Shown piece after piece: positions 19,360-30,575 of a stretch of DNA of 52,023 nt. The stretch spans positions 1 to 52,023 of the forward strand of contig CAJXNQ010000010.1 in NCBI GenBank assembly GCA_913057215.1. The letters are read 5' to 3'. Within the stretch, counting starts at the first letter, position 1, and each line of letters opens with the position of its first letter. The notes beneath the pieces were generated by a model. The model was not told the origin of the DNA, made no database searches, and saw only the letters and a list, made by a program, of their open reading frames with translations. Source of the stretch: an uncultured Gammaproteobacteria bacterium (GTDB lineage Bacteria > Pseudomonadota > Gammaproteobacteria > Pseudomonadales > Litorivicinaceae). The position numbers were made by a program, and so were the translations under genes.

Positions 19360-20775
19360 ATGAGCGGCCGGACGCTTTACGATAAGTTATGGGACAGCCA
19401 TCTCGTTACCCAACGTGATGACGGCAGTGCACTGATTTATATCGACCGGCAACTTCTGCATGAGGTGACCTCGCCGCAAGCATTCGAAGGGCTTGCCTTG
19501 GCTGGTAGAAGGCCATGGCGTCTTGATGCCAACCTGGCTACTGTTGACCACAACGTGCCGACCGAAAACCAGGCTGCTGGTGTTGAGGCGATCGCTGACC
19601 CTGTGAGTCGACTGCAAGTGCAAACACTCGATTCCAATTGCGATGCCTTTGGTATCACCCAATTCAAGATGGCAGATCCGCGCGCAGGGATTGTGCATGT
19701 GATCGGACCTGAGCAAGGAGCGACCTTGCCTGGTATGACCATTGTCTGTGGTGACAGCCATACAGCCACGCACGGTGCATTCGGTGCGCTTGCGCATGGC
19801 ATTGGTACCAGTGAAGTTGAGCATGTGCTCGCTACGCAGTGCTTGGTCGCGAAAAAGATGCGAAATATGCGGGTCACGGTCAGCGGACCGCTTGGCTTTG
19901 GGGTGACTGCGAAGGATGTGATTCTGGCTATCATCGGCCAGATTGGTACAGCCGGTGGAACCGGTTGTGCCATTGAATTTGCCGGCGAAGGCATTGCCTC
20001 ATTGTCGATGGAAGGACGCATGACCGTCTGCAATATGGCGATCGAGGCCGGCGCGCGCGTGGGATTGGTCGGAGTCGATGAAAAAACCATTGAGTACGTC
20101 AAAGGGCGGCCCTTTGCACCGACCGGTGATCTGTTCGATGCAGCTGCAGACAGCTGGCGGACATTGGTCAGTGATGCTGACGCTCGCTTTGATCATGAGG
20201 TCACCCTGGATGGCACCTTGATTGAGCCTCAAGTGTCTTGGGGCACGAATCCGGAAATGGTCACGGGTGTCCATGGGCAGGTTCCAGATCCGACACAGAT
20301 TGACGATCCGCTCAAGCGGGGCGCTGTCGAGCGTGCACTGAAATATATGGGATTAACCGGTGGCCAGTCCATTGATTCGATTCGCTTGGATCGTGTGTTT
20401 ATCGGATCCTGCACGAACTCACGCATTGAAGACCTACGCGATGCAGCGCAAGTGGTCGATGGCAAGCGTGTGGCTGACTCGGTCAAGCAAGCCATGGTCG
20501 TCCCTGGATCTGGTTTGGTGAAAGCACAGGCTGAGGCCGAAGGGCTTGATCAAATCTTTTTAGAGGCGGGATTTGAGTGGCGAGACCCGGGATGCTCGAT
20601 GTGTTTGGCGATGAATGCCGATCGCTTGGGTCCCGGAGAGCACTGTGCCTCGACTTCCAATCGAAATTTTGAAGGGCGCCAAGGAACCGGTGGGCGGACG
20701 CATTTGGTCAGCCCGACCATGGCGGCCGCGGCTGCCGTCGCCGGTCATTTTGTTGACGTCCGTGAGTGGCTTTAA
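19360..20775 (+). CDS. leuC: 3-isopropylmalate dehydratase large subunit
   Basis: This 471-residue large subunit forms with LeuD the [4Fe-4S] isomerase that converts 2- to 3-isopropylmalate in leucine synthesis. Cluster cysteines are in IGSCTNSR and in [23 protein letters not shown] and the C-terminal NRNFEGRQG are also standard. It opens the leuC-leuD-leuB-asd run with a strong ribosome site and is followed by leuD nine bases on. Confidence 0.97.
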   Translation: MSGRTLYDKLWDSHLVTQRDDGSALIYIDRQLLHEVTSPQAFEGLALAGRRPWRLDANLATVDHNVPTENQAAGVEAIADPVSRLQVQTLDSNCDAFGITQFKMADPRAGIVHVIGPEQGATLPGMTIVCGDSHTATHGAFGALAHGIGTSEVEHVLATQCLVAKKMRNMRVTVSGPLGFGVTAKDVILAIIGQIGTAGGTGCAIEFAGEGIASLSMEGRMTVCNMAIEAGARVGLVGVDEKTIEYVKGRPFAPTGDLFDAAADSWRTLVSDADARFDHEVTLDGTLIEPQVSWGTNPEMVTGVHGQVPDPTQIDDPLKRGAVERALKYMGLTGGQSIDSIRLDRVFIGSCTNSRIEDLRDAAQVVDGKRVADSVKQAMVVPGSGLVKAQAEAEGLDQIFLEAGFEWRDPGCSMCLAMNADRLGPGEHCASTSNRNFEGRQGTGGRTHLVSPTMAAAAAVAGHFVDVREWL

Positions 20776-20784
20776 GGGGTGAGT

Positions 20785-21429
20785 ATGCAGCAGTTTATTC
20801 GTGAGACAGGCTGTGTGATGCCGTTGGACCGCGCCAATGTGGATACCGATCAAATCATCCCAAAGCAGTATCTGAAGTCGATTCACCGGACAGGCTTTGG
20901 TGTCAATTTATTTGATGACTGGCGCTATCTTGATCCCGGCGAGCCGGGTATGGATCACAGTACTCGCAGGCTCAATCCAGACTTTGTTTTGAACGACGCC
21001 AGGTACCAAGGCGCGACGATTTTGTTGGCTCGAGACAATTTTGGCTGTGGATCGAGTCGTGAGCATGCGCCTTGGGCGATTTTGGAGTACGGCTTCCGGG
21101 TTGTGATTGCACCAAGTTTCGCGGACATCTTTTTCAACAACAGTTTTAAAAATGGGTTGTTGCCCGTGACGCTTGAAGCGGATGCGGTGGAGCAATTATT
21201 CGCCTTGGCATCGGCTGAAAACCCACTTCAACTGACTGTTGATCTTGAGACGCAGACCGTCGCAGCCAGTGAGGGCTTTAGTGCTTCCTTTGAGATCGAT
21301 CCATTCCGGCGGACATGTTTGCTTGAGGGGCTCGATGAGATCGGTTTGTCACTCAAAGAAGCCGACGCCATTCGGGCCTTTGAGGCTCAGCATCGACAGA
21401 GCCAACCCTGGCTGTTTACACATTCATAA
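20785..21429 (+). CDS. leuD: 3-isopropylmalate dehydratase small subunit
   Basis: This 214-residue small (swivel) subunit partners LeuC. The characteristic segments [16 protein letters not shown] and [14 protein letters not shown] are present. I choose ATG at 20785 because AAGGGG at 20774-20779 is well placed for it; the GTG at 20779 overlaps that site and would add two residues. Nine bases separate it from leuB. Confidence 0.96.
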   Translation: MQQFIRETGCVMPLDRANVDTDQIIPKQYLKSIHRTGFGVNLFDDWRYLDPGEPGMDHSTRRLNPDFVLNDARYQGATILLARDNFGCGSSREHAPWAILEYGFRVVIAPSFADIFFNNSFKNGLLPVTLEADAVEQLFALASAENPLQLTVDLETQTVAASEGFSASFEIDPFRRTCLLEGLDEIGLSLKEADAIRAFEAQHRQSQPWLFTHS

Positions 21430-21438
21430 GGAGTCACG

Positions 21439-22515
21439 ATGCCGCACGTTGTTTTATTGGGCGGGGATGGCATTGGGCCAGAGATCATTGCCCAAGCTGA
21501 GCGGGTTTTGGATCAGGTCAACACTGCATTCAGCCTGGGGTTGACCACTGAGCGGTGTTTGATAGGTGGTGCGGCGATCGATGCGCACGGCTCGCCCTTG
21601 CCTGACTCCACACTGGCCGCTGCATCAAACGCAGATGCGGTGTTATTGGGCGCTGTAGGTGGCCCTCAGTGGGATGCATTGCCAATGTCTGAGCGACCAG
21701 AGAAAGGCTTACTTCAGATTCGCTCGGGCCTTAACCTATTCGCGAATTTGCGCCCAGCGCTTTTGTATCCGGAGCTTGCATCGGCATCGACATTGAAGCC
21801 TGAGGTGGTCAGTGGGCTGGATCTTTTGATCGTGCGTGAGCTCATCGGTGGCATTTATTTCGGTGAACCTCGGGGGATTGAGGGTGCGCCTGGTCAACGC
21901 GTTGGCTTTAATACCGATCGCTATACCGAGGCTGAGATTGAACGCATCGGGCGCATCGCGTTCGAGGCCGCAATGACGCGGAGTCGGCGTCTGTGTTCTG
22001 TCGATAAAGCCAACGTACTTGAGGTCACGGTCCTCTGGCGTGACGTGATGGAGCGGTTGAGCGCGGATTATCCTGACGTTGAGTTGTCGCACATGTATGT
22101 CGATAATGCGGCCATGCAATTGGTGCGTGCGCCAAAGCAGTTTGATGTCATGGTCACCGGCAACCTGTTTGGCGATATCTTGTCGGACGCAGCCGCGATG
22201 CTGACTGGGTCGATCGGCATGTTGCCCTCTGCATCCATGAACAGTGACCACCAGGGATTGTATGAGCCCTGCCATGGGTCGGCACCTGATATTGCTGGGC
22301 AAGACCAAGCCAACCCACTGGCGACCATTCTGTCCGTGGCCATGATGCTGACACACTCATTGAAAGCGCCCAAGGCAGCTCAAGCAATTGAGTCTGCGGT
22401 GCAGACTGTGCTCGCATCGGGGGTTCGAACGGCTGATATTGCGTCTGGGAGTGCCGGTGAACAGGTGGTTGGTTGTCAGGCGATGGGTGATGCCGTCGTC
22501 AATGCATTGCGTTAA
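21439..22515 (+). CDS. leuB: 3-isopropylmalate dehydrogenase
   Basis: This 358-residue NAD-dependent enzyme oxidatively decarboxylates 3-isopropylmalate in leucine synthesis. GGDGIGPEI at the N-terminus, the substrate-binding [13 protein letters not shown], the catalytic Lys/Asp region ([24 protein letters not shown]) and the NAD-binding [12 protein letters not shown] are visible. Length and order after leuCD are typical. Confidence 0.97.
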   Translation: MPHVVLLGGDGIGPEIIAQAERVLDQVNTAFSLGLTTERCLIGGAAIDAHGSPLPDSTLAAASNADAVLLGAVGGPQWDALPMSERPEKGLLQIRSGLNLFANLRPALLYPELASASTLKPEVVSGLDLLIVRELIGGIYFGEPRGIEGAPGQRVGFNTDRYTEAEIERIGRIAFEAAMTRSRRLCSVDKANVLEVTVLWRDVMERLSADYPDVELSHMYVDNAAMQLVRAPKQFDVMVTGNLFGDILSDAAAMLTGSIGMLPSASMNSDHQGLYEPCHGSAPDIAGQDQANPLATILSVAMMLTHSLKAPKAAQAIESAVQTVLASGVRTADIASGSAGEQVVGCQAMGDAVVNALR

Positions 22516-22524
22516 GGATTGAAA

Positions 22525-23634
22525 ATGCGAGTTGGTTTTGTAGGTTGGCGTGGCATGGTCGGTTCGGTCTTGATGGATCGGATGCATGCCGAGGGCGATT
22601 TTGCGGGTCTTGAATCGGTATTTTTTTCGACCTCACAAGTTGGAGAAAAGGCGCCTGAGATGTCGTCTGAGGCGACACTCCTCGATGCCATGTCGCTTTC
22701 AGATCTTGCTCACTGTGAGGTGATCCTGACTTGTCAGGGCGGTGACTACACCAAAGCTGTGTATCAACCACTGCGCGACAGCGGTTGGGACGGGTATTGG
22801 ATCGACGCCGCCTCGGCGCTTCGCATGGCGTCTGACAGTGTGCTCGTTCTTGACCCGGTGAATCGGGATGTCATCGATCAAGCCTTGGCATCAGGACGAC
22901 GTGATTTTATTGGTGGCAATTGCACTGTGAGCTTGATGTTGATGGCTGTTGGCAGCCTGATCCGTCAAGGTTGGGTGGAATGGGTGACGGCCATGACCTA
23001 CCAGGCTGCCAGTGGGGCCGGTGCAGCCAATATGCGTGAGCTTCTCGCGCAGATGGGTTATTTACAATCTGCAGTCTCAGAAGAACTGGCGACTCCGTCA
23101 TCTGCGATTCTCGATGTTGATCGGAAGGTGTCTCAAGCGCTCCGAGCTGAGTCCATGCCAACAGACCATTTCGGTCATCCATTGGCGGGCAGCCTGTTGC
23201 CATGGATCGATTCAAAACTCGAGAACGGTCAAAGCCGTGAAGAGTGGAAGGCGATGGCTGAGTGCAACAAGATTTTAGGGCTCGATGCATCACCGGTTCC
23301 GATTGACGGCACCTGTGTACGGATTGGTGCGATGCGATGCCACTCGCAAGCCCTGACAATTAAGCTGAAGGATGATATTCCGATGGCCGATATTGAGGCG
23401 GTGCTTGCTGAGGGGACCGACTGGACCGACCTGATTCCAAACGACCGAGATCGAACGCTGGCAGAGTTGACACCGACTCAGGCGACCGGAACGCTTAGAA
23501 TTCCAGTGGGCCGGGTGCGTAAAATGAACCTCGGGCCGCACTATCTGAATGCATTTACGGTGGGTGATCAATTGCTGTGGGGTGCGGCTGAGCCGCTCCG
23601 TCGGATGCTCTCAATCCTCAGGGAGTCGGTGTGA
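22525..23634 (+). CDS. asd: Aspartate-semialdehyde dehydrogenase
   Basis: This 369-residue enzyme makes aspartate semialdehyde for Lys, Met, Thr and diaminopimelate. The NADP-binding [13 protein letters not shown] is at the N-terminus, the catalytic Cys133 is in GGNCTVSLM, and [12 protein letters not shown] and the [14 protein letters not shown] segment follow. Length matches the Gram-negative Asd type of about 370 residues. I choose ATG at 22525, with AAGGA upstream, over the TTG at 22519. It overlaps the next gene by GTGA. Confidence 0.96.
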   Translation: MRVGFVGWRGMVGSVLMDRMHAEGDFAGLESVFFSTSQVGEKAPEMSSEATLLDAMSLSDLAHCEVILTCQGGDYTKAVYQPLRDSGWDGYWIDAASALRMASDSVLVLDPVNRDVIDQALASGRRDFIGGNCTVSLMLMAVGSLIRQGWVEWVTAMTYQAASGAGAANMRELLAQMGYLQSAVSEELATPSSAILDVDRKVSQALRAESMPTDHFGHPLAGSLLPWIDSKLENGQSREEWKAMAECNKILGLDASPVPIDGTCVRIGAMRCHSQALTIKLKDDIPMADIEAVLAEGTDWTDLIPNDRDRTLAELTPTQATGTLRIPVGRVRKMNLGPHYLNAFTVGDQLLWGAAEPLRRMLSILRESV

Positions 23635-24440
23635 TTGAAATCATCATGACCGGTGCAGGCCGGTCGGTGGCCGATGCGATCTTAGAACGCCTTGAAGGGC
23701 TTGAGGGTGATTATCGGATGCGCCTGTGTGACGGCTATGAGGCCGCGGGTGAGGCGCGTCGATTTGGTGGGCGAACGCTCAATATTGAGCTCGAATCTGA
23801 AGTCGATTTGGATGCGGCTGATTTGGTGTTAGACCTCAGTGGGTCGTACAGCGGTGATGTACCGAGGTTTCGCCCGCAGCTCTCGGGTGTCTCGATGTTT
23901 GATCGATTGGTTCCCGAAACCGTGCGTGATCAAATCGAGGGGATGTGTGGGTCCATCCGTGAGCCTGCATCTGAAATCGAGGGTGGTGTTGAGGCGCTCG
24001 CAGGACAGGTGACTGAACTGTTCAACGGCCGTGATCCAGACCCCAAGCAGTTCGGTGGAACACTGGCGTTCAACGGCCGCATTTTGGATGAACAGCCATT
24101 GATTGAAGCGCTTAAAATCGAACTCGGTTTTTCAGAAGCGACTGTGTCGCTTGAGCGTGTGCAAAGCGATTGCTTCTACACCACGGTGGTGAGTATGTGG
24201 CTCGATGGATCAACGGCTGCGTTGTCAACAATCAAAGCCTTGCAAACCGAACCATATCGCGTGGGTGCAGGCATGGCTCCTGATGCGGGGCGTGTTGATG
24301 CAGAAGCCGGTATGCGGATCTCGGTGCGGGATGTATCTGCGACCCGGATCCATGTGCATGCCACCGCTGATCTGGAGCGGACACTCTGGGCACAAGACGC
24401 GTATGATGCGGTCTGCGGTCATCTGGAGAGAACACATTGA
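23631..24440 (+). CDS. usg: Degenerate Usg-like semialdehyde-dehydrogenase homologue
   Basis: The 269-residue product sits exactly where usg lies in Pseudomonas (asd-usg-fimV-truA). It keeps the N-terminal dinucleotide-fold outline with [12 protein letters not shown] and the later segment [13 protein letters not shown], both resembling Usg. The central catalytic block with the ANPNC-type cysteine and SGAG motif is missing, leaving it about 65 residues shorter than typical Usg (about 336). It cannot be a working Asd. The reading frame is intact, with GTG start, AGGGAG ribosome site and four-base overlaps on both sides, so it appears to be kept. Function unknown. I am fairly sure of homology, less of the symbol. 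Confidence 0.62.
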   Translation: MIEIIMTGAGRSVADAILERLEGLEGDYRMRLCDGYEAAGEARRFGGRTLNIELESEVDLDAADLVLDLSGSYSGDVPRFRPQLSGVSMFDRLVPETVRDQIEGMCGSIREPASEIEGGVEALAGQVTELFNGRDPDPKQFGGTLAFNGRILDEQPLIEALKIELGFSEATVSLERVQSDCFYTTVVSMWLDGSTAALSTIKALQTEPYRVGAGMAPDAGRVDAEAGMRISVRDVSATRIHVHATADLERTLWAQDAYDAVCGHLERTH

Positions 24441-26224
24441 AACGATGTATCGGCCTGTGCGTGCTACTGTCACAGTCTGTATTTGGGCTTGAATTCGGCA
24501 ACCCGCAGGTGCAATCGACCCACAATGCACCGCTTGAGGTCCATATTCCAGTCTTGGACCTTGGTCAGACTTCGGCATCTCAATTATTTCCGTTATTGGC
24601 CCCAGAAGCTGAGTTCACTGCCCGTGGAATGAGTCGTCCGGAGTCCTTATCGGCACTCACCTATACCGTCGCCAGTGAAGCCGACGAGACACGTCTGGTC
24701 ATCCGTTCAGAAAGCGCATGGCCTGACTCAGAACTCACGACCTTGGTGGAGTTGTTTACACCCGATGGTCCTCGGTTCGTTCCAGTCTCGGTCCAGATTC
24801 CATCATCTCAAAGCAGTGCTTCTGATGAGCCAGTTATCTTAAATGTACCCAATGGAGCAACGTTATGGCGGTTGGCTTCGCGTGTTCAGCCAGAGGGTCT
24901 GACCATTGAGCAGGTCATGATGGCGTTGTATGACACCAATCCAGATGCATTTGAGTTTGATAACGTCAATGCACTGGAACGGGGTGCGCAACTGCGCGTG
25001 CCATCAGTCAGCGTGATGCGTCTGGAGTCTGCTGTCGATGCGAAAAATCGGTTTGACACGCACATGGCCGCGCCGACTGGAAGCTTTCCACGCCTCGCGG
25101 CGCGGGTGAATGGATCCGAGTCCGCGCGTGCTCCAGTGACAGAACTGGCAAATGAGTCCTCAACTGACGTGACACCAGATCAAAGCCCTCAGCTCCAAGA
25201 GAGTCCCTCTCTGTCGGCGGTCGTTGAAGGCAATGAATCAGCAATGTCGGTGGCTGAGCAGTCAGAACGAACACCTGTTGAAGCGGTCGCGATCGAGGCA
25301 TCTCCAGAGGTTACCGACAGCGCGCCGGCGAGTGTGCAGGTCGCAGAATCGGTCATTGATGATCGGGTGGATCAATCAACCGGCGATGTCGATCGCCTCA
25401 TTGAAAAGATCACGGCACTTGAATCCAAGCTTGCGCAGGTCGATGAGAAGCTTGAAGCCATCGCCAGTGAGCGTCGTGCATCATCGGCTGTGACAGTGCC
25501 GCCGACGCCTGTTGAGCCAGATGTGGATGTCTCTATCACCGAGCAAATTGCCGCTATTGATTGGCATGCATTGATTGATCAAGCCTTCACGCACATCCCC
25601 ACGCAGGCTGAATTTGACTCATTCCGGCGCACTGAGGTCGGTCAAGGGACGCTGATACTTGTGGGTGTTTTGGTATTTGCATTCTTGGCTCGTCAGGTCT
25701 ATGGACGTCAGAGTGCGCCGCACCGAGCACCTGAATCGGCTGAAGCGGAAAAACAGGCACCCGTGATGCCTGAATTGCCGGCACCAGCGGCGGCCCCAAT
25801 CCAGGCCCCACTGGACGCCGAAGTTGACGCACCACCTGTGGCGCCGTCTGCAAACCACCAATTTGCCGAGTCAGAGGCGTCGACAGATAGATCAGATGCA
25901 CTGGACTCAGCCATTGAACGACTGAAGCAAAAGATTGAGGATCCAACGCGTGCCAGCGAAGCCGAGTCGCTGTATGCCAGCGGCGCTGACGACGATGCGT
26001 TGATTGATGCGTTTTCAGCAGACGCCTTAAACGAAAATCCCGAGTGGGGCGAGGATCCAGATGATGAGGCAGATATCGCGACCCATCAGTTGGAGTTGGC
26101 ACAGAGTTATCTGGACATGGGGATGAAGCAAACCGCGATTGAGCTTTTGGAGCGCGTCGCTGTGTCTCCTGATAAGACCAGTGCAATGCGGGCGCGGACG
26201 TTACTTGATGTCAGTCGAGCCTGA
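24437..26224 (+). CDS. fimV: FimV-like peptidoglycan-binding polar protein
   Basis: The 595-residue product resembles FimV, an inner-membrane hub for type IV pili and polar organisation in Pseudomonas. It has a signal peptide (about 1-17), a beta-rich FimV N-terminal domain (LEFGNPQVQSTHNAPLEV onward), and a LysM domain (133-189, PNGATLWRLASRV). An acidic low-complexity region follows, with a short coiled coil (IEKITALESKLAQVDEKL), a membrane span (about 402-418), then an acidic cytoplasmic stretch and the FimV C-terminal TPR motif (545-595). P. aeruginosa FimV is about 919 residues, so this is a compact version. The TTG start at 24437 has GGAGAG six bases upstream. It overlaps truA by 17 bases. 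Confidence 0.9.
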   Translation: MKRCIGLCVLLSQSVFGLEFGNPQVQSTHNAPLEVHIPVLDLGQTSASQLFPLLAPEAEFTARGMSRPESLSALTYTVASEADETRLVIRSESAWPDSELTTLVELFTPDGPRFVPVSVQIPSSQSSASDEPVILNVPNGATLWRLASRVQPEGLTIEQVMMALYDTNPDAFEFDNVNALERGAQLRVPSVSVMRLESAVDAKNRFDTHMAAPTGSFPRLAARVNGSESARAPVTELANESSTDVTPDQSPQLQESPSLSAVVEGNESAMSVAEQSERTPVEAVAIEASPEVTDSAPASVQVAESVIDDRVDQSTGDVDRLIEKITALESKLAQVDEKLEAIASERRASSAVTVPPTPVEPDVDVSITEQIAAIDWHALIDQAFTHIPTQAEFDSFRRTEVGQGTLILVGVLVFAFLARQVYGRQSAPHRAPESAEAEKQAPVMPELPAPAAAPIQAPLDAEVDAPPVAPSANHQFAESEASTDRSDALDSAIERLKQKIEDPTRASEAESLYASGADDDALIDAFSADALNENPEWGEDPDDEADIATHQLELAQSYLDMGMKQTAIELLERVAVSPDKTSAMRARTLLDVSRA

Positions 26225-27044
26225 ACCACTGAAGCGGCTGGCGATCTCTGTTGAGTACGATGGCACGCGATATCGCGGTTGGCAGGCGCAAAAACACGAT
26301 ACCCAGGTGGTTCAGACCGTGTTGGAACACGCCTTATCACGCATCGCTGATACGCCGATTCAGGTCGTGTGCTCAGGCCGAACGGATGCAGGTGTCCATG
26401 CGGCCAGTCAGGTGTGCCATTTTGAAACCGAAGCAGACCGCCCCTCTTATAACTGGGTCATGGGGACCAATACACATTTGCCCGACGACGTGTCAGTGTC
26501 TTGGGTGCGGCCAGTGCCCCCTGAGTTCCACGCTCGATTCGCGGCTCAATCGCGGCAATATGTGTACGTGATCCGCTGTGTTCCCTTTCGCAGTGCGTTG
26601 ATGCGGCATGCAACCACGGATACATATAAAGAATTGAACCCACAGGCGATGGCTGAAGCAGGTTCGTATCTGATTGGCACTCATGATTTCAATGCATATC
26701 GCTCGGCACAGTGCCAGGCGAAAACCTCAACGCGAACTGTGATGCGTCTGGCTATACACCAACTCGATGAGTTTATTGCGATCCACGTCGAGGCCAATGG
26801 ATTTCTACAAAATATGGTTCGGAATATCGCCGGGGTCTTGATGGCAGTAGGCGCAGGTGAGGCGACACCAGACTGGGCGCATCAGGTCCTCGTTTCAAAA
26901 GACCGCACCACCGGTGGCGTGACTGCTCCACCTCAGGGGCTTTATTTCCTCGGGCCAACCTATGATGGAGTCTTTGATCTCCCAGATACGGTGCGGATCC
27001 CGCCGGTGTTCAAAAGCATCTTGGCCACGGATCCGGTAAGCTAA
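26208..27044 (+). CDS. truA: tRNA pseudouridine(38-40) synthase
   Basis: This 278-residue enzyme makes pseudouridine at positions 38-40 of tRNA anticodon arms. The catalytic Asp is in GRTDAGVHA, with EYDGTRYRGWQ at the N-terminus and FLQNMVRNIAGVL in the C-terminal half. I choose ATG at 26208, 17 bases inside fimV, because the family N-terminus begins there; the open frame extends further upstream into fimV. It is followed by trpF after four bases. Confidence 0.95.
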   Translation: MSVEPEPLKRLAISVEYDGTRYRGWQAQKHDTQVVQTVLEHALSRIADTPIQVVCSGRTDAGVHAASQVCHFETEADRPSYNWVMGTNTHLPDDVSVSWVRPVPPEFHARFAAQSRQYVYVIRCVPFRSALMRHATTDTYKELNPQAMAEAGSYLIGTHDFNAYRSAQCQAKTSTRTVMRLAIHQLDEFIAIHVEANGFLQNMVRNIAGVLMAVGAGEATPDWAHQVLVSKDRTTGGVTAPPQGLYFLGPTYDGVFDLPDTVRIPPVFKSILATDPVS

Positions 27045-27048
27045 TCAC

Positions 27049-27657
27049 ATGACTCGAATCAAATTTTGTGGGTTCACGCGGAGTGACGATGTAAGGGCTG
27101 CGGTCGCACTTGGTGCAGACGCGTTGGGTTTTGTTTTCTATCCGCCCAGTCCGCGTGCGGTGACACCTGATCAAGCCGCCATGCTGATGGCCTCGGTTCC
27201 GGCCTTTGTCACTCGGGTCGGTTTATTTGTTGATGCACCGCCTGAGACCATCGCAACCATTGCCAAGCAAACGCGTCTGAATTTAATTCAGTTCCATGGG
27301 TCAGAGGCGCCTGCTGATTGTGAGGCGATTGGGTTGCCTTACATTCGGGCGATCCGGATGCGTCCTGGCGTTGATGTATTGGCTGAAATGGAGGCCTATC
27401 CCTCGGCGTCTGGGTTTTTATTGGATGCCTATCAGCCGGGTGTTCCAGGCGGCACGGGTGCGCAATTTGATTGGGGGCGTATCCCTAAGACCACTGTCCC
27501 TGTTATCTTGGCAGGTGGTTTAACTCCAGAGAATGCAAAGGACGCAATCGACGCGGTTGCACCCTGGGCTCTTGATGTCAGTGGCGGCATTGAGTCCGAG
27601 CCAGGGAGAAAGGATCCTGATAAAATGGCGCGCTTTATCCAAGCGTGCCGCGGATGA
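27049..27657 (+). CDS. trpF: Phosphoribosylanthranilate isomerase
   Basis: This 202-residue TIM-barrel enzyme performs the third step of tryptophan synthesis from anthranilate. The catalytic Cys lies in [11 protein letters not shown] near residue 7 and the catalytic Asp in LLDAYQPG; the phosphate-binding LAGGLTPEN and DVSGGIE segments are present. It follows truA as in Pseudomonas. Here trpB and trpA are joined directly downstream. Confidence 0.95.
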   Translation: MTRIKFCGFTRSDDVRAAVALGADALGFVFYPPSPRAVTPDQAAMLMASVPAFVTRVGLFVDAPPETIATIAKQTRLNLIQFHGSEAPADCEAIGLPYIRAIRMRPGVDVLAEMEAYPSASGFLLDAYQPGVPGGTGAQFDWGRIPKTTVPVILAGGLTPENAKDAIDAVAPWALDVSGGIESEPGRKDPDKMARFIQACRG

Positions 27658-27670
27658 GATTGGAAAAACA

Positions 27671-28897
27671 ATGGCGCTAACCGAAGACGAACTTAAAACA
27701 CTCAGCTACGAGCCCGATGCAGCCGGCCATTTCGGTGATTATGGTGGCCGCTATGTGTCGGAAACGTTGATGGCTGCACTGAGCGATCTCGATCAGAATT
27801 ATCAGATGCTGAAACAGGATGCTGAGTTTCAGCGACAGTTTGATTCAGATTTGGCGAACTTTGTCGGTCGTCCCTCGCCGCTTTATTTTGCCGAGCGTTG
27901 GACCAACCAAATTGGTGGCGCGCAGATTTACTTTAAGCGCGAGGACCTCAATCACACCGGCGCGCACAAGGTGAATAACACCATTGGCCAGGCACTGCTG
28001 GCAAAATATTCGGGCAAGCCGCGGGTCATTGCAGAAACCGGAGCCGGCCAACATGGTGTGGCCTCGGCGACGGTCGCTGCACGACTTGGCTTGGAGTGCG
28101 TTGTGTATATGGGGGCTGATGATGTGGAGCGTCAGTCGCCCAACGTGTACCGCATGAAACTACTGGGTGCACAGGTGATCCCAGTTGATTCGGGTTCACG
28201 CACCTTGAAGGATGCGCTGAGTGAAGCCATGCGTGATTGGGTGACCAATGTGGACTCAACCTTCTACATCATCGGAACGGTGGCTGGCCCCGCGCCTTAT
28301 CCGCAGTTAGTTCGGGATTTCAACGCAGTTGTTGGCCGTGAAGTGAAATGGCAGTCGAAAGAGATTTTTGGCAAGTACCCCGATGCATTGGTGGCCTGCG
28401 TTGGCGGTGGTTCCAACGCGATTGGTTTGTTTTACCCCTTCCTTCGGGATACCGAAGTTCAAATCTACGGTGTTGAGGCCGCCGGGCGTGGCTTATCAAC
28501 GCCTGAGCATGCAGCGCCCCTGTGTGCAGGTCGCCCGGGTGTTCTGCATGGATCGAAAACCTATTTGATGGACAATGCAGACGGTCAGATTTCACATACC
28601 CACTCGGTCTCAGCCGGTCTGGATTACCCAGGTGTTGGACCTGAGCACGCCTATCTAAAAGATATTGGACGGGCGCAATATGTGGGTGCGACCGACGCGG
28701 ATGCCTTGGCTGCCTTTCATGAGGTGTCGCGGGTTGAGGGCATTATTCCTGCGCTTGAGACCGCCCATGCATTGGCGTACACCAAGGAACTTGCCGCATC
28801 CATGCGTCCTGATCAGACCGTGGTCGTCAACATGTCAGGTCGTGGAGATAAAGATATTTTTACGGTGGCAAAAATGGAAGGAATCTCACTCACATGA
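27671..28897 (+). CDS. trpB: Tryptophan synthase beta chain
   Basis: This 408-residue PLP enzyme condenses indole with serine. The PLP lysine is in [15 protein letters not shown], the phosphate loop is GGGSNAIG, and the N-terminus ([15 protein letters not shown]) is typical. I choose ATG at 27671 because the conserved N-terminus starts there; an in-frame upstream ATG at 27533 lies inside trpF. It overlaps trpA by ATGA, as expected for the alpha-beta complex. Confidence 0.97.
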   Translation: MALTEDELKTLSYEPDAAGHFGDYGGRYVSETLMAALSDLDQNYQMLKQDAEFQRQFDSDLANFVGRPSPLYFAERWTNQIGGAQIYFKREDLNHTGAHKVNNTIGQALLAKYSGKPRVIAETGAGQHGVASATVAARLGLECVVYMGADDVERQSPNVYRMKLLGAQVIPVDSGSRTLKDALSEAMRDWVTNVDSTFYIIGTVAGPAPYPQLVRDFNAVVGREVKWQSKEIFGKYPDALVACVGGGSNAIGLFYPFLRDTEVQIYGVEAAGRGLSTPEHAAPLCAGRPGVLHGSKTYLMDNADGQISHTHSVSAGLDYPGVGPEHAYLKDIGRAQYVGATDADALAAFHEVSRVEGIIPALETAHALAYTKELAASMRPDQTVVVNMSGRGDKDIFTVAKMEGISLT

Positions 28898-29724
28898 CGG
28901 CAGGACGGATCCAGGCGCGCATGGACGCGCTGCAACAGATCGGCCGGAAGGCGTTAATACCCTATATCGTCGCCGGGGATCCAACACCTGAAACGACGGT
29001 ACCTGCAATGCATGCGCTGGTGGCTGGAGGCGCTGATATTCTCGAATTGGGAATGCCGTTTTCAGATCCTTTCGCAGATGGCCCGGTCAATCAACGCGGA
29101 GCAGAGCGTGCCATCGCGGGTGGCACTACCTTAGGTGGTGTGTTGGATGCTGTGCGTGCCTTTCGAGCTGACGATGCAGATACGCCCGTGGTGTTGATGG
29201 GGTACTTAAATCCCGTGATGGCGATGGGGGAGCGTGTCTTTTGTGAGCGGGCTCACGAAGCCGGTGTTGACGGTTTATTGCTTGTCGACATGCCGCCTGA
29301 GGAAGACGGTGTGCTCGTTCGTCGGGCGCGTGAATTGGAGATGGACTTAATTTATCTGGCAGCGCCGACGACAACGGATGCGCGGATGCGTGCCATTGGT
29401 GAGGCGACTTCTGGCTATTTATATTATGTCTCCCTGAAAGGAGTGACAGGGTCGAGTGAACTCAACGCCGGCGATGTCTCTAGAAAAGTGGATGCCATGC
29501 GTGCGCATGTTCAGGTCCCGATCTGTGTTGGGTTTGGAATCCGAACGGCTGAGCAGGCGGCAGAGATTTCCAAAGCAGCCGATGGTGTGATCGTTGGCTC
29601 AGTTCTGGTCAGTGCTGCAGAGGCCCATGCCAATCAGCCGGAGGCAGTTCCCGAGGCCTTGCGCCAAGTACTCGCTCCAATGCGTGAGGCGATGGACGAC
29701 GTGCAGGCAGGACTGAAATCGTGA
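28894..29724 (+). CDS. trpA: Tryptophan synthase alpha chain
   Basis: This 276-residue TIM-barrel enzyme cleaves indole-glycerol phosphate and channels indole to TrpB. The catalytic Glu and Asp are visible in [18 protein letters not shown], and [12 protein letters not shown] and CVGFGIRT form the substrate loops. Length is normal. It overlaps trpB by ATGA and accD by GTGA. Confidence 0.96.
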   Translation: MTAGRIQARMDALQQIGRKALIPYIVAGDPTPETTVPAMHALVAGGADILELGMPFSDPFADGPVNQRGAERAIAGGTTLGGVLDAVRAFRADDADTPVVLMGYLNPVMAMGERVFCERAHEAGVDGLLLVDMPPEEDGVLVRRARELEMDLIYLAAPTTTDARMRAIGEATSGYLYYVSLKGVTGSSELNAGDVSRKVDAMRAHVQVPICVGFGIRTAEQAAEISKAADGVIVGSVLVSAAEAHANQPEAVPEALRQVLAPMREAMDDVQAGLKS

Positions 29725-30575
29725 GTAATTGGCTCGACAAACTCGTACCGCAGGTCGTCCGCTCAAAAGCTGTTGAGCGGAAGACTTCGGTGCCTGATGG
29801 ACTGTGGTCAAAGTGTGATGCCTGTCAGGCCGTGTTGTATCAACCTGAGCTTGAGCGCAATCAACAGGTCTGTCCGAAATGCGGGCATCATGGCCGCCTT
29901 GATGCACGGGCTCGTCTCAAGGGGTTTTTAGATCCCGAGGATCAAATTGAGCTGTTTTCTGATCTTCAGGCTGATGATCGATTGAAGTTCCGCGATCAAA
30001 AGAAGTACAAGGACCGTCTAAGCCAGGCACAGAAGGCCACACAAGAAAAAGATGCATTGATCGCTGTTCAGGGAACCGTCAAAGCACAGCCGCTGATCGC
30101 ATTGGCTTTTGAGTTTCAATTCATGGGTGGTTCCATGGGGACGGTCGTGGGTGAGAAGTTTGTGCGCGCCGGTGAGGCCTGTCTTGAGCAGCAGATCCCC
30201 TTGGTGTGTTTTTCCGCATCCGGTGGTGCGCGGATGCAAGAAGCCCTGCTGTCGTTGATGCAAATGGCGCGAACCTCTGCGGTTCTTGAGAAAATGCGAG
30301 CAGCTGGCTTGCCCTACATTTCAGTGCTGACAGACCCCGTTTTTGGGGGTGTGTCGGCGTCATTTGCGATGCTCGGTGATCTGAATATTGCTGAGCCCAA
30401 AGCCCTTGTGGGCTTTGCCGGCCCTCGTGTGATTGAGCAGACCGTGCGTGAAACCCTGCCCGAGGGATTTCAGCGCGCCGAATTTCTGCTTGAACATGGA
30501 ACGGTTGACATGATCGTGCCACGTCCTGACATGCGCGATACCATCGCACGCGTGCTATCCCGACTGACACATTGA
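29721..30575 (+). CDS. accD: Acetyl-CoA carboxylase carboxyltransferase beta subunit
   Basis: This 284-residue subunit forms with AccA the carboxyltransferase that makes malonyl-CoA for fatty acids. A four-Cys zinc ribbon (CDAC and CPKCGHH) lies in the first 55 residues, followed by the crotonase-fold part with [10 protein letters not shown] and [14 protein letters not shown]. The GTG start is in a GTGA overlap with trpA. The accD-folC-dedD-cvpA-purF order is widely conserved. Confidence 0.96.
   Translation: MSNWLDKLVPQVVRSKAVERKTSVPDGLWSKCDACQAVLYQPELERNQQVCPKCGHHGRLDARARLKGFLDPEDQIELFSDLQADDRLKFRDQKKYKDRLSQAQKATQEKDALIAVQGTVKAQPLIALAFEFQFMGGSMGTVVGEKFVRAGEACLEQQIPLVCFSASGGARMQEALLSLMQMARTSAVLEKMRAAGLPYISVLTDPVFGGVSASFAMLGDLNIAEPKALVGFAGPRVIEQTVRETLPEGFQRAEFLLEHGTVDMIVPRPDMRDTIARVLSRLTH

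Noticed and set aside
27533-27670. Upstream ATG for trpB
   Set aside because: The extension lies within trpF and has no similarity to TrpB N-termini.
27049-29724. trp attenuator or leader peptide before trpF
   Set aside because: Only four bases separate truA from trpF; no Trp-codon run or alternate hairpins were seen.
30399-30416. AAAGCCC/GGGCTTT hairpin inside accD
   Set aside because: No T-run follows and it encodes the conserved PKALVGFAG segment, so it is likely codon-driven. E. coli AccD is reported to bind its own mRNA, but nothing here shows that.
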